From Candidatus Sulfotelmatobacter sp. (lineage in GTDB: Bacteria > Acidobacteriota > Terriglobia > Terriglobales > Acidobacteriaceae): 64,000 nucleotides of DNA. Positions 8,237 through 16,533 of this stretch are shown one piece after another. The stretch is from positions 1-64,000 of the forward strand of contig JAOAPI010000106.1 in assembly GCA_025462865.1 (NCBI GenBank), written 5' to 3'. How positions within the stretch are numbered: the stretch's first letter is position 1; each line of letters starts with the position of its first letter. The notes beneath the pieces were generated by a model, which was given only the letters and a program-made list of their open reading frames with translations, was not told where the DNA came from and made no database searches. A program made the translations under genes and the position numbers.

Positions 8237-9588
8237 GTCCTTCTTCGGTCGCCGCGCATATTTTTCGAGCCATCGATGTGATACGGCAGAAGCGGGATGG
8301 CGTCGAGTTATCTCAGAACAACATCGAGTCTCTGGTTAATGCGTATACGCGAGGCGAGCTTCCTGATTATCAGGTTTCGGCGTGGCTGATGGCGGTAGTG
8401 CTGCGCGGCATGACGCGCGCCGAGACTGCCGCGCTCACCGACGCGATGCTGCACTCGGGTGAAGTGCTTGATCTTTCCTCACTGCCCGCAAAAAAGGTCG
8501 ACAAGCACTCGACCGGCGGTGTCGGCGACAAAACTTCGCTAGTGCTCGCGCCTCTGGCCGCCGCCGCTGGCCTGACCGTTCCAATGATTAGCGGCCGCGG
8601 CCTTGGGCACACTGGCGGCACGCTGGACAAGCTTGAGTCTATCCCCGGCTTCAACGTGAATCTTTCCGTCGGAGAATTTCGTCGCGTCCTCGAAACTTGT
8701 GGCTGCAGCATGATTGGGCAGACAGCGGAAATCGCTCCTGCCGATCGGAAGCTCTACGCGTTGCGTGATGTGACCGGCACCGTGGAGAGTCCGTATCTTA
8801 TCTGTGCCTCGATCATGAGCAAGAAACTTGCGGAAGGAATTGACGCACTGGTGCTCGACGTGAAGACCGGCTCGGGCGCATTCATGAAGAATGAGAAAGA
8901 CGCCGCTTTCCTCGCCGAACTGATGGTTGAAACCGGGGAGCGGATGGGCAAACAGGTTGTCGCGCTGATCACTGATATGGATCAGCCGCTTGGAAACATG
9001 ATCGGCAATGCGCTCGAGGTTGTCGAGGTTGTACAGGTGCTACGCGGCGAAGGGCCAGAGGATCTGCGACAACTCTGCATCGAGCTTGCTGGTTGGATGC
9101 TGCACTTGGGAGGAATCTCGGAAAGCGTTGCCGACGGAAAGAAGCAGAGTGAAAAGCTGATTGCTTCTGGCAAAGCGCTGGATAGGTTCCGACAGATGGT
9201 GGAGTTGCAGGGCGGAGATCCACGGACGATCGACGATCCAAAGAAATTGCCTCAGGCTCAATCCACGATGACCATTCCCTGTCCGAAAAATGGATATGTT
9301 GCATCGTTGCAATGCGAGCAGATCGGAACTGCGTGCGTAATTCTCGGCGGCGGTCGCGAACGTAAGGAAGATTCAGTCGATCCCACTGTGGGAATCGTAC
9401 TGTATAAAAAAGTTGGGGATGCGGTGGCCACCGGGGAGCCGCTGGCGACGATTCACTACAATGCAGAGGCGCGGGCGGCTCGGGCAAAGCAACTTCTCGA
9501 AGAGAGTTATCAGATTGCGGATTCGCCGCCGCGTGAGAAGAGGCCATTGATCCATCGTGTAATCGGAAAGCGTGGGGGAAAAGACTGA
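8233..9588 (+). CDS. pdp: Pyrimidine-nucleoside (thymidine/uridine) phosphorylase
   Basis: Phosphorolyses uridine, deoxyuridine and thymidine to base plus (deoxy)ribose-1-phosphate. 451 residues, normal for the DeoA/Pdp family. KVDKHSTGGVGDKTSL is the phosphate-binding loop and SGRGLGHTGGTLDKLES the family signature; the C-terminal barrel-sandwich domain ends near LIHRVIGKRGG. The start is a GTG overlapping the cdd stop (8233-8236), and the stop abuts the next ATG directly, so cdd, this gene and the transporter form one coupled transcript. The product would enter DeoC via a phosphopentomutase not found here. Confidence 0.94.
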   Translation: MSPSSVAAHIFRAIDVIRQKRDGVELSQNNIESLVNAYTRGELPDYQVSAWLMAVVLRGMTRAETAALTDAMLHSGEVLDLSSLPAKKVDKHSTGGVGDKTSLVLAPLAAAAGLTVPMISGRGLGHTGGTLDKLESIPGFNVNLSVGEFRRVLETCGCSMIGQTAEIAPADRKLYALRDVTGTVESPYLICASIMSKKLAEGIDALVLDVKTGSGAFMKNEKDAAFLAELMVETGERMGKQVVALITDMDQPLGNMIGNALEVVEVVQVLRGEGPEDLRQLCIELAGWMLHLGGISESVADGKKQSEKLIASGKALDRFRQMVELQGGDPRTIDDPKKLPQAQSTMTIPCPKNGYVASLQCEQIGTACVILGGGRERKEDSVDPTVGIVLYKKVGDAVATGEPLATIHYNAEARAARAKQLLEESYQIADSPPREKRPLIHRVIGKRGGKD

Positions 9589-10815
9589 ATGGGACGATTC
9601 ACTGGAATTCTCGGCCTGATAACTATGTTGGCATTCGCCTATGCCTTCTCTACAAATCGGCGGGCCATTCGTCTGAAAACCGTCGCTTGGGGACTGGGAC
9701 TGCAGTTCGTCTTCGCGGTATTTGTATTGCGTATCGACGCCGGGCGGAATGCTTTTCAGAAGGCAGGAGATGCGGTCACAAAACTCCTCAGTTACGCACA
9801 CGCGGGATCGCACTTCGTGTTTGGCGATCTGGCGAACCCCGGATCGCAGTTGGGTTATTTCGCCTTCGGCGTGCTTCCAACGGTCATCTTCATTGCGGCC
9901 TTTTTTGCGGTGCTGTATTACTTCGGAATTATGCAGATCGTCATCCGGATTTTTGCCTGGGTCATGACGCGAGTGATGGGAGCGAGCGGGGCGGAATCGC
10001 TGAATGTTGCGGCCAGCATTTTCATGGGGCAAACCGAAGCGCCGCTGACCATCCGGCCGTTTCTAGCTGATCTGACGCGTTCGGAACTGATGACCGTAAT
10101 GACCAGCGGGATGGCACACGTTTCTGGCGGAATTATGGCTGCATATATTTTCTTTGGGATTGATCCCAGACACTTGCTCAGTGCCGTGATCATGACCGCA
10201 CCGGGCACTTTGCTGATGGCAAAAATGCTGGTGCCGGAGACTGAACAGCCGAAGACCGCAGGACGCGTCGTAATGAGTGCCGAGGAAGAGAAAGCCGAAA
10301 AAGAAGAGAACCTGCTGGGCGCAATCGCTCGCGGAACCACTGACGGGCTGCACCTCGCGTTGAACATCGCGGCGATGCTCATTTCGTTTCTCGCATTGAT
10401 CGCGCTTACCGACGGTATTCTCGGCGGAATTCACCATTGGATAAGCTGGTTTCCGGAGAGCCTGGAGAAGATTTTCGGCGTCCTCTTCGCCCCAGTGGCA
10501 TGGGTTATCGGGGTGCCATGGCGTGATTGCGGATTTATCGGGACACTGCTCGGCACGCGCATGGCGCTGAACGAATTGGTGGCATTCTCCATGCTTGGTC
10601 CGGCGAAAGGGACTCTCGATCCGCGGTCATTCACGATTGCCACATTTGCGCTATGTGGCTTCGCGAACCTGAGTTCGATAGGAATCCAGATCGGCGGTAT
10701 TGGAGCGCTCGCTCCAAATAAAAGAAGCGAACTGGCGCGGCTGGGATTTCGCGCCATGCTTGCCGGAACCATGGCGAACCTGATGTCGGCATCCATTGCC
10801 GGAATGTTGCTCTAA
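9589..10815 (+). CDS. CNT-family concentrative nucleoside transporter
   Basis: Inner-membrane cation/nucleoside symporter, 408 residues with about ten hydrophobic segments. Family signatures are clear: GQTEAPLTIRPFL, GTRMALNELVAF and NLMSASIAGMLL. A charged cytoplasmic stretch (SAEEEKAEKEEN) lies mid-protein. Its start codon directly follows the phosphorylase stop, and it is followed 31 bp later by an exported nucleoside hydrolase. Context suggests uptake of pyrimidine nucleosides for Cdd and the phosphorylase. Confidence 0.93.
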   Translation: MGRFTGILGLITMLAFAYAFSTNRRAIRLKTVAWGLGLQFVFAVFVLRIDAGRNAFQKAGDAVTKLLSYAHAGSHFVFGDLANPGSQLGYFAFGVLPTVIFIAAFFAVLYYFGIMQIVIRIFAWVMTRVMGASGAESLNVAASIFMGQTEAPLTIRPFLADLTRSELMTVMTSGMAHVSGGIMAAYIFFGIDPRHLLSAVIMTAPGTLLMAKMLVPETEQPKTAGRVVMSAEEEKAEKEENLLGAIARGTTDGLHLALNIAAMLISFLALIALTDGILGGIHHWISWFPESLEKIFGVLFAPVAWVIGVPWRDCGFIGTLLGTRMALNELVAFSMLGPAKGTLDPRSFTIATFALCGFANLSSIGIQIGGIGALAPNKRSELARLGFRAMLAGTMANLMSASIAGMLL

Positions 10816-10846
10816 ATTCAAAACGGGATTCGAAGAAGGGATATTC

Positions 10847-11899
10847 ATGAAGCAATTTCGCGTTCTATTTATTCTGACTTTAGTCTTTGTTTTTGTTTGC
10901 ATGACGAGTGGCTTCGCGCAAGGCGCGCCCAAGCGAGTGATCATCGACACTGACCCTGGCACTGACGATGCCATGGCGATCATCCTGGCTTTGAATTCTC
11001 CGGAGTTACACGTAGAAGCCCTAACCGTAGTTCCTGGAAACGTCGACGGGCGGCAGGGGTTGGAGAATGCCCTTAAAATTGTTTCGCTGGCCGGCCGCTG
11101 CGACATTACGGTGGCAGGCGGTGCGCAACATCCGCTGAACCAAAAGTTGATCACCGCGCAATTCTGGCACGGAAAAAATGGCCTGGCCGGCGTCGAGTTG
11201 CCGCCTACGAAATGCAAAGCAGATCCGCGCTTCGGTCCAGACCTCATTATAGAAATGGTTCACAAATATCCGCATGAGATCACGCTAATTCCAGTGGGGC
11301 CGCTGACGAATATTGCGCTGGCAGTTTCGAAAGATCCCTCGATCGCAGGGTTGGTAAAGGACATTGTCATCATGGGCGGATCGATTACGGGCGGCAATGT
11401 AAACGGTGCGGCGGAAGCGAATATCTATAACGACCCTGAAGCGGCCCAGATCGTGTTCAACGCGGGATGGATGGTGACGATGGTGGGCTCTGATGTGGGG
11501 GAGCGGACATTGATCACGCGGAAATATCTTACGCAGCTGCAATCGACGCACGGTCCGCAGAACGACTTTATCGCCAAAATTGCTGACTTCTATTTGAACC
11601 GCAGCGAGAAGAGCGGATACAGCGGGGCCGCGATGTATGACCCACTGGCGGTAGGAATTGCCCTGGATGCCACGCTCGGAACACTGAAGGAAATGCACGT
11701 CGATGTGGAAACCAAAGGCGAGTTCACTCGTGGAGAGACCGTCGCGAATCGCATGGGATCAAGCGAAAACAATGTGTTGCATGGAGACCACTACGAGATC
11801 GAGGGAACGGTGGGACTGAAACCGAATGCAAGAGTTTGTGTCGCTTCGGATGCCGACCGATTCTTGCAATTGTTTGTTGAGCGGGTGAGAGGAAAATAG
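10847..11899 (+). CDS. Exported nucleoside hydrolase, canonical motif
   Basis: Hydrolyses the N-glycosidic bond of ribonucleosides to ribose and base, probably in the periplasm. The ATG at 10847 follows a GAAGGG and begins a Sec signal peptide (FRVLFILTLVFVFVC, cleavage near GFAQG). The mature part starts with the canonical calcium-site motif IIDTDPGTDDAMA, then VPGNVDG and WHGKNGLAG, and keeps the ribose-contact segment EANIYNDPEAA. In the C-terminal metal motif the usual His-Asp is Tyr-Asp (MYDPLAV), a substitution at the proposed leaving-group acid. About 350 residues. It is the last gene of the cdd-pdp-transporter unit. Confidence 0.93.
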   Translation: MKQFRVLFILTLVFVFVCMTSGFAQGAPKRVIIDTDPGTDDAMAIILALNSPELHVEALTVVPGNVDGRQGLENALKIVSLAGRCDITVAGGAQHPLNQKLITAQFWHGKNGLAGVELPPTKCKADPRFGPDLIIEMVHKYPHEITLIPVGPLTNIALAVSKDPSIAGLVKDIVIMGGSITGGNVNGAAEANIYNDPEAAQIVFNAGWMVTMVGSDVGERTLITRKYLTQLQSTHGPQNDFIAKIADFYLNRSEKSGYSGAAMYDPLAVGIALDATLGTLKEMHVDVETKGEFTRGETVANRMGSSENNVLHGDHYEIEGTVGLKPNARVCVASDADRFLQLFVERVRGK

Positions 11900-11904
11900 C
11901 TCTG

Positions 11905-12882
11905 TTATCCATTTGCCCGCGCGACCAGGAATATCGCCAATCCATAGAATACGAACATTAGTCCGAGATACGCTTTGGCGCGAGGGCCTGAGTTCGCAAA
12001 TTCCTTCCACGCGAGAACTCCCCATAGTGCGGCAACCATGGGAGCCGATTGGCCGATCGCGTAGGAAATTGCGACGCCTGTAAAGCTTGCCGCCACCAGA
12101 TTGAACACAGTGCCCACGCCCCAGATGCATCCACCCAAAAGGCCAAGCAAATGCCCTGAGAGGGGGCCCCGGAAAAATCCGCTGAAGCTTACGGGCTCTC
12201 CGACCAGCGGATGCTTCATGAAATAAATATTCCAGATAAAACAGGAGAGCAAGGCCCCGAGTGTCAGGAACACCGCAGCGCTATAAGGACCCAAGGTATT
12301 GCCGCGGGTCATGGCATGCGTCATGAAGGGAGCCCACAAGCCCATCAGAACGCCGGAGACCACGCAGGTGATCAAACTCTTTTTTGAAACGGACCGTCCT
12401 GCGGCCGCTAGGCTCCCATAAGCTTTGCCATCCAGAAGCACGGCCACAAACGCGCAGGCGACGCCGAGAGCGAGGAGAAGGGCGTTTCCTCTGGGCTGAA
12501 GCGCGTAGCTCAGCACCGTTCCCACGACCAGCGCAATTCCAATGGAGATTGGAAAAGCGACGGCCAAGCCGGCCATATCGATCGCCGCCACTAGAAGCAA
12601 ATTGGCAAGATTGAACAGCGCGCCGCCGATCATGGCGTTGACAATGTTCGAAGTATCCGCCGCGCGCACATTGTTCAGAAAGCTATGCGCGTCGTTCCCC
12701 GTACTCCCCATGGTGAAAGCGAGCACAAGGGATATCAGAAAAATTCCGACCGCATAGTCCCAGTAGAAAAGTTCGAAGCGATAGTTCTTGACGCCCTTGT
12801 AGGTATTTGCCCATGAGCCCCAGCAGACGGCGCTCGTGATCATCATCAACAGCGCAATGCCCAGACTCGACGGTGTGAACAA
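11905..12882 (-). CDS. DMT-superfamily permease, sugar or ureide-permease-like
   Basis: Inner-membrane protein with about ten hydrophobic helices. Opening segments CWGSWANTYKG and ELFYWDYAVGIFL, and GGALFNLANLLLVAAIDMAG, recall the GRP/RhaT sugar transporters and plant ureide permeases, which share the DMT fold. I could not tell which is closer. I set the start at a TTG at 12882 because a perfect AAGGAG (complement of 12889-12894) lies six bases upstream, just before the first helix; an upstream TTG at 12951 has no such site. Placed between two nucleoside hydrolases and convergent with one, it plausibly imports ribose, nucleobases or ureides. Substrate is inference only. Confidence 0.72.
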   Translation of the reverse strand: MFTPSSLGIALLMMITSAVCWGSWANTYKGVKNYRFELFYWDYAVGIFLISLVLAFTMGSTGNDAHSFLNNVRAADTSNIVNAMIGGALFNLANLLLVAAIDMAGLAVAFPISIGIALVVGTVLSYALQPRGNALLLALGVACAFVAVLLDGKAYGSLAAAGRSVSKKSLITCVVSGVLMGLWAPFMTHAMTRGNTLGPYSAAVFLTLGALLSCFIWNIYFMKHPLVGEPVSFSGFFRGPLSGHLLGLLGGCIWGVGTVFNLVAASFTGVAISYAIGQSAPMVAALWGVLAWKEFANSGPRAKAYLGLMFVFYGLAIFLVARANG

Positions 12883-12991
12883 TCGGTTCTCCTTCGGGTG
12901 CTGTAACGAATGGGAAGTGTGAACTTTACTCCTGTTTTGTTCACCCCACAAGTATTCGCGATCGTGCGACTGTAAGACGCTGCTATCGCTC

Positions 12992-13000
12992 TGCTATGCT
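12992..13000 (+). promoter_or_regulatory. Extended -10 element, possibly giving a leaderless mRNA
   Basis: TGC-TATGCT matches an extended -10 (TGN plus TATAAT-like hexamer). It ends seven bases before the GTG start at 13007, so transcription would begin at or next to the start codon. No Shine-Dalgarno precedes that GTG, consistent with a leaderless transcript. Confidence 0.35.
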
Positions 13001-13006
13001 ACGCGC

Positions 13007-13972
13007 GTGCCGCGCACTTTCCTGATCGATACCGATACTGCGTCCGATGACGCGGTTGCCCTTATCATGGCGCTCCGCGCTCCGGATGTTCGGGTGGCCG
13101 CGATCACGACGGTTGCCGGAAATGTGAACGTGCAACAGGCCACTCGCAATGCGCTGTACACAGCAGAACTATGCGGCGCTGATGTTCCGGTGTATGCGGG
13201 AGCGGAAAAACCTCTGCTGCGGGCCTACACGAATGCGACATGGTTTCACGGCCGAGACGGACTCGGGGATCACAACTATCCGCCGCCTCGCCGATTTCCC
13301 GAAAAGTTGCACGCCGTGGATGCGATCATCGACACGATCGAAGAGAATCCAGGACTGGTCATCATTACGCTGGCACCGCTTACTAATCTCGCCCTCGCGC
13401 TGGCGACAAAACCGGAGATTGCCGCAAAGGTTGGCCGCTGCGTGGTGATGGGCGGCGCGCCATGCTGTGAAGGCAATGTGACTCCCGCTGCCGAATACAA
13501 CATCTGGGTTGATCCGGAGGCGGCCCGCATGGTGATGCTTAGCGGACTGCCTGTGGAACTTATCGGTTGGCAACTTTCGCGCGGAGAAGCTGTTGTGAAT
13601 GAGAGTGACATCGGAATAATTCAAAGATTCAACACCCCGCTCGCCCGCTTTGCTATCGAATGCAACAGTCACGCGCGGCACGCTTACAAGGTTCAGACGG
13701 GCGAGGACGGAATCTCGCTGCCTGATCCGATCGCCATGTGCGTTGCCCTCGAGCCATCCATAGGGACTGAATGGAGTGAACATTATCTGGAGGTCGAAAC
13801 ACAGAGCGAGCTGACGCGAGGGATGACGGTTGTGGACCGGCTGAATGTTGCCGGCGATGATCGTAACCGCGCGGTATGGGAACTTGCGCTGCACGCAGAC
13901 CGCAAAGCCAAGGTCTGCTGGAAAATCGATACGAAACGTTGGAAGGATTACCTGTCTGCAGCGCTACGCTGA
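13007..13972 (+). CDS. Cytosolic nucleoside hydrolase
   Basis: 321 residues with no signal peptide, the only one of the seven nucleoside hydrolases here predicted to stay in the cytoplasm. The calcium-site motif is the variant DTDTASDDAVALIMAL (Pro-Gly replaced by Thr-Ala). VAGNV and WFHGRDGLGD follow, then AEYNIWVDPEAAR and the C-terminal LPDPIAMC, a common family variant of HD. It starts at a GTG without a recognisable ribosome-binding site. It is divergent from the DMT permease and convergent with dihydropyrimidinase. It may cleave nucleosides brought in by the CNT carrier. Confidence 0.93.
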   Translation: MPRTFLIDTDTASDDAVALIMALRAPDVRVAAITTVAGNVNVQQATRNALYTAELCGADVPVYAGAEKPLLRAYTNATWFHGRDGLGDHNYPPPRRFPEKLHAVDAIIDTIEENPGLVIITLAPLTNLALALATKPEIAAKVGRCVVMGGAPCCEGNVTPAAEYNIWVDPEAARMVMLSGLPVELIGWQLSRGEAVVNESDIGIIQRFNTPLARFAIECNSHARHAYKVQTGEDGISLPDPIAMCVALEPSIGTEWSEHYLEVETQSELTRGMTVVDRLNVAGDDRNRAVWELALHADRKAKVCWKIDTKRWKDYLSAALR

Positions 13973-14000
13973 AACACGTTTGGGCGAAAATTCGCGGTGG

Positions 14001-15398
14001 CTAGCCATTGATCTGCGAGTAAGTTGACCGCCGTAAAAATTCTCCCTGTCCGGCTTTCCCCAGAAACTTTTCTCCGTCCACCACCACGCGGCCTCGCGAA
14101 AGTACAACATCAGGCATGCCCGTCACCTGAATGCCTTCGAACATCGAGTAATCCACCCGCATGTGGTGCGTCTTCGCGCTGATCGTATGTTCCCGCTTGG
14201 GATCGAAGATCACGAGGTCGGCGTCGCTGCCAACCGCGATAGTTCCCTTTCGTGGATACAGGCCAAAGAGTTTTGCTGGCGTCGTTGCAACCAGCTCGAC
14301 AAAACGATTCACGCTGAAACGTCCCGCGGCAACGCCGCCGGAATAAATCAGGCTCATGCGATGCTCGACGCCGGGACCGCCGTTAGGAATCTTGGTGAAA
14401 TCATCGCGTCCAAGCTCTTTCTGTTCCTTGAAACAAAATGGACAATGATCGGTCGACACCACTTGGAGATGATCGCGCTTCAGGCCGTTCCAGAGTTTTT
14501 CCTGATGCCACTTTTCGCGCAGCGGGGGAGTGAACACATATTTTGCTCCTTCGAAATCCGGCGCGTCCATATTTTCAATCGAGAGATACAAGTACTGTGG
14601 GCAGGTTTCAGCAAAGACTGGCAGACCACGGTCGCGAGCTTCGCGAACTTTCTCGAGAGCCTCATTGCAACTCAGATGCACGATGTAAATTGGAGCGCCG
14701 GCCATCTCCGCCAATGCGATCGCGCGAGATACAGCCTCGGCCTCAGCAGTAGTCGGCCGGGTAAGCGCGTGATACTTTGGCGCCTTCTTTCCTTCTGCGA
14801 GCGCCTGCTGCACAATCACATCGATCGCGCTGCCGTTTTCGGCGTGCATGCAGATGAGGCCACCATTTTTCGAAGTAGTCTGCAGCGCCCGGAATATGCT
14901 GGCGTCATCGAGCATGAATACGCCGGGATAGGCCATGAAAAGTTTGAAGCTAGTCACGCCTTCGCCAACGAGTGCATTCATCTGCTGGAGTTGGCCATTG
15001 CTGATGTCAGTGACGATGCAATGAAAGGCATAGTCGCAGACTGCTTTCCTGGACGCTTTCTCCATCCATGTGTCGAAGGCCTGGCGCAGCGGCTGGCCTT
15101 TGTATTGGATGGCGAAGTCGATCAGCGTTGTGGTTCCGCCGAAAGCGGCCGCACGCGTACCGGTTTCAAAGTCATCGGCGCTGGTGGTGCCGCCAAAGGG
15201 CATGTCGAGATGCGTGTGCACGTCGATGCCACCGGGGAAAACGTATTTTCCCGATGCATCCAGCATTTTCGTGGCGTTCTCGCGAGGAAGGTCCTTGCCG
15301 ATGGCAACGATCTTGCCACCGTCGATTGCAACATCTGCCTTGTATGTATCCGCCGCAGTTACTACCGATCCATTATTGATGATCGTGTCAAAGCCCAT
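14001..15398 (-). CDS. hydA: Dihydropyrimidinase (D-hydantoinase)
   Basis: Opens the ring of dihydrouracil or dihydrothymine to N-carbamoyl-beta-amino acids, the second step of reductive pyrimidine degradation. 465 residues, normal length. Amidohydrolase metal ligands are visible: DVHTHLD (HxH), TSFKLFMAYPG (carboxylated Lys), CMHAENG, IVHLSC and the catalytic STDHCPF. FGGTTSADDFETGTRAAA follows the first motif as in the family. GAGG upstream fits the ATG start. It is divergent from the LLM oxidoreductase across a 122-bp gap, and the following enzyme, beta-ureidopropionase, is encoded 2.6 kb away. Confidence 0.94.
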   Translation of the reverse strand: MGFDTIINNGSVVTAADTYKADVAIDGGKIVAIGKDLPRENATKMLDASGKYVFPGGIDVHTHLDMPFGGTTSADDFETGTRAAAFGGTTTLIDFAIQYKGQPLRQAFDTWMEKASRKAVCDYAFHCIVTDISNGQLQQMNALVGEGVTSFKLFMAYPGVFMLDDASIFRALQTTSKNGGLICMHAENGSAIDVIVQQALAEGKKAPKYHALTRPTTAEAEAVSRAIALAEMAGAPIYIVHLSCNEALEKVREARDRGLPVFAETCPQYLYLSIENMDAPDFEGAKYVFTPPLREKWHQEKLWNGLKRDHLQVVSTDHCPFCFKEQKELGRDDFTKIPNGGPGVEHRMSLIYSGGVAAGRFSVNRFVELVATTPAKLFGLYPRKGTIAVGSDADLVIFDPKREHTISAKTHHMRVDYSMFEGIQVTGMPDVVLSRGRVVVDGEKFLGKAGQGEFLRRSTYSQING

Positions 15399-15520
15399 TG
15401 ATGCCTCGGAGTCGGCTGAGATGAAAGAGAAATTCTATGCTAAACTGCCGCTCCTCACCCTCTGATATTGGTTGGAAGAATTATTGGGTAAATTGATTGG
15501 GCCACGTGGAGGAGTAGACC

Positions 15521-16531
15521 ATGCAGTTTGGCATTACGATGAAGCCGGATATCTCGGTGGAGCGCATCGTGGGTCTGACGCGACAGGCCGAAGCTGCCGG
15601 CTTCCAGTACGGGTGGCTGTTCGATTCCCACGTTCTGTGGATGGACCCTTACCCTCTGCTTACGCTGATGGCAGCCAACACGCAAAAGATGCGACTCGGG
15701 ACTTTGGTGACGAATCCGGCGGTTCGTGATCTTACGGTCACATCGAGCCTTTTCGCCACACTGAATTTGATCTCAGGCGGCAGGATGGAACTCGGAATCG
15801 GACGTGGGGACAGCTCAAGACGTGTGATGGGCAAGAAACCTGTTAGCTGGTCACAATTGGAAACTGCCGTAAAGATTTTCCGTGATCTCACCGCCAGCCG
15901 GGAGATTGAATACGAGGGCCAGCCGACGAGACTGACTTGGGCGAAGGTTCCTCCGCGCGTTTGGATCGCAGGCTACGGGCCCAAAGTGCTGCGCATGGCG
16001 GGCCGCGTCGCCGATGGCATTATTCTTCAATTCGCCGACCCAGATTTGATTTCGTGGTGCCTGGGATTCGTGAAAGAAGGAGCCCGAGCCGCGGGCCGCG
16101 ATCCGAATCAGATCGAAATCATGGCGGCGGCTCCAGTTTGGGTTTCGGATGATCTCGAAGTGGCGCGCGAGCGGGTGCGGTGGTTCCCGGCACTTGTCTC
16201 CAATCACGTGATGGACCTGATCCGACAGTACAAGCCGGAGGATCTACCGCCGGCGCTTACTTCGTATGTGCAGGACCGCGGCGATTACGACTACTTGCAC
16301 CACTGCGTCGTTGAAAGTGATAACGCAAATTTTGTTTCTGACGAGGTCGTCGATCGCTTCTGCCTGGTGGGGCCGGTGAAGGCGCATCAGGAAAAATTAC
16401 GCAAGCTGGCGAGCGTGGGCGTTACTCAGTTCAACTTGTATCTGATGTGCGGGGACGAAGAAGAATCGCTCGATACGTATGAGCGTGAGGTCTTGCCCGC
16501 ATTTCAGAAAGCCGCAAATACGAAACGCTGA
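15521..16531 (+). CDS. LLM-class flavin/F420-type oxidoreductase
   Basis: Luciferase-like TIM-barrel protein of 336 residues. Motifs include LFDSHVLWMDPYPLLTLMA, the cofactor-region VTNPAVRDLTVT and GGRMELGIGRGDSSRR. These recall the CPS_4043-type group of putative F420-dependent oxidoreductases, whose reaction is unknown. A strong GGAGGAG at 15508-15514 fixes the start. The gene lies between dihydropyrimidinase and the NCS1 transporter/ureidopropionase pair, while no dihydropyrimidine dehydrogenase is present. It might therefore act on pyrimidines or a derived hydantoin; this is inference. It need not use F420, as FMN is equally possible. Confidence 0.8.
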   Translation: MQFGITMKPDISVERIVGLTRQAEAAGFQYGWLFDSHVLWMDPYPLLTLMAANTQKMRLGTLVTNPAVRDLTVTSSLFATLNLISGGRMELGIGRGDSSRRVMGKKPVSWSQLETAVKIFRDLTASREIEYEGQPTRLTWAKVPPRVWIAGYGPKVLRMAGRVADGIILQFADPDLISWCLGFVKEGARAAGRDPNQIEIMAAAPVWVSDDLEVARERVRWFPALVSNHVMDLIRQYKPEDLPPALTSYVQDRGDYDYLHHCVVESDNANFVSDEVVDRFCLVGPVKAHQEKLRKLASVGVTQFNLYLMCGDEEESLDTYEREVLPAFQKAANTKR

Positions 16532-16533
16532 AT

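Noticed and set aside
14163-15401. Long open frame of 412 codons on the + strand
   Set aside because: It is antisense to dihydropyrimidinase, whose motifs are unambiguous; the translated product shows no domain.
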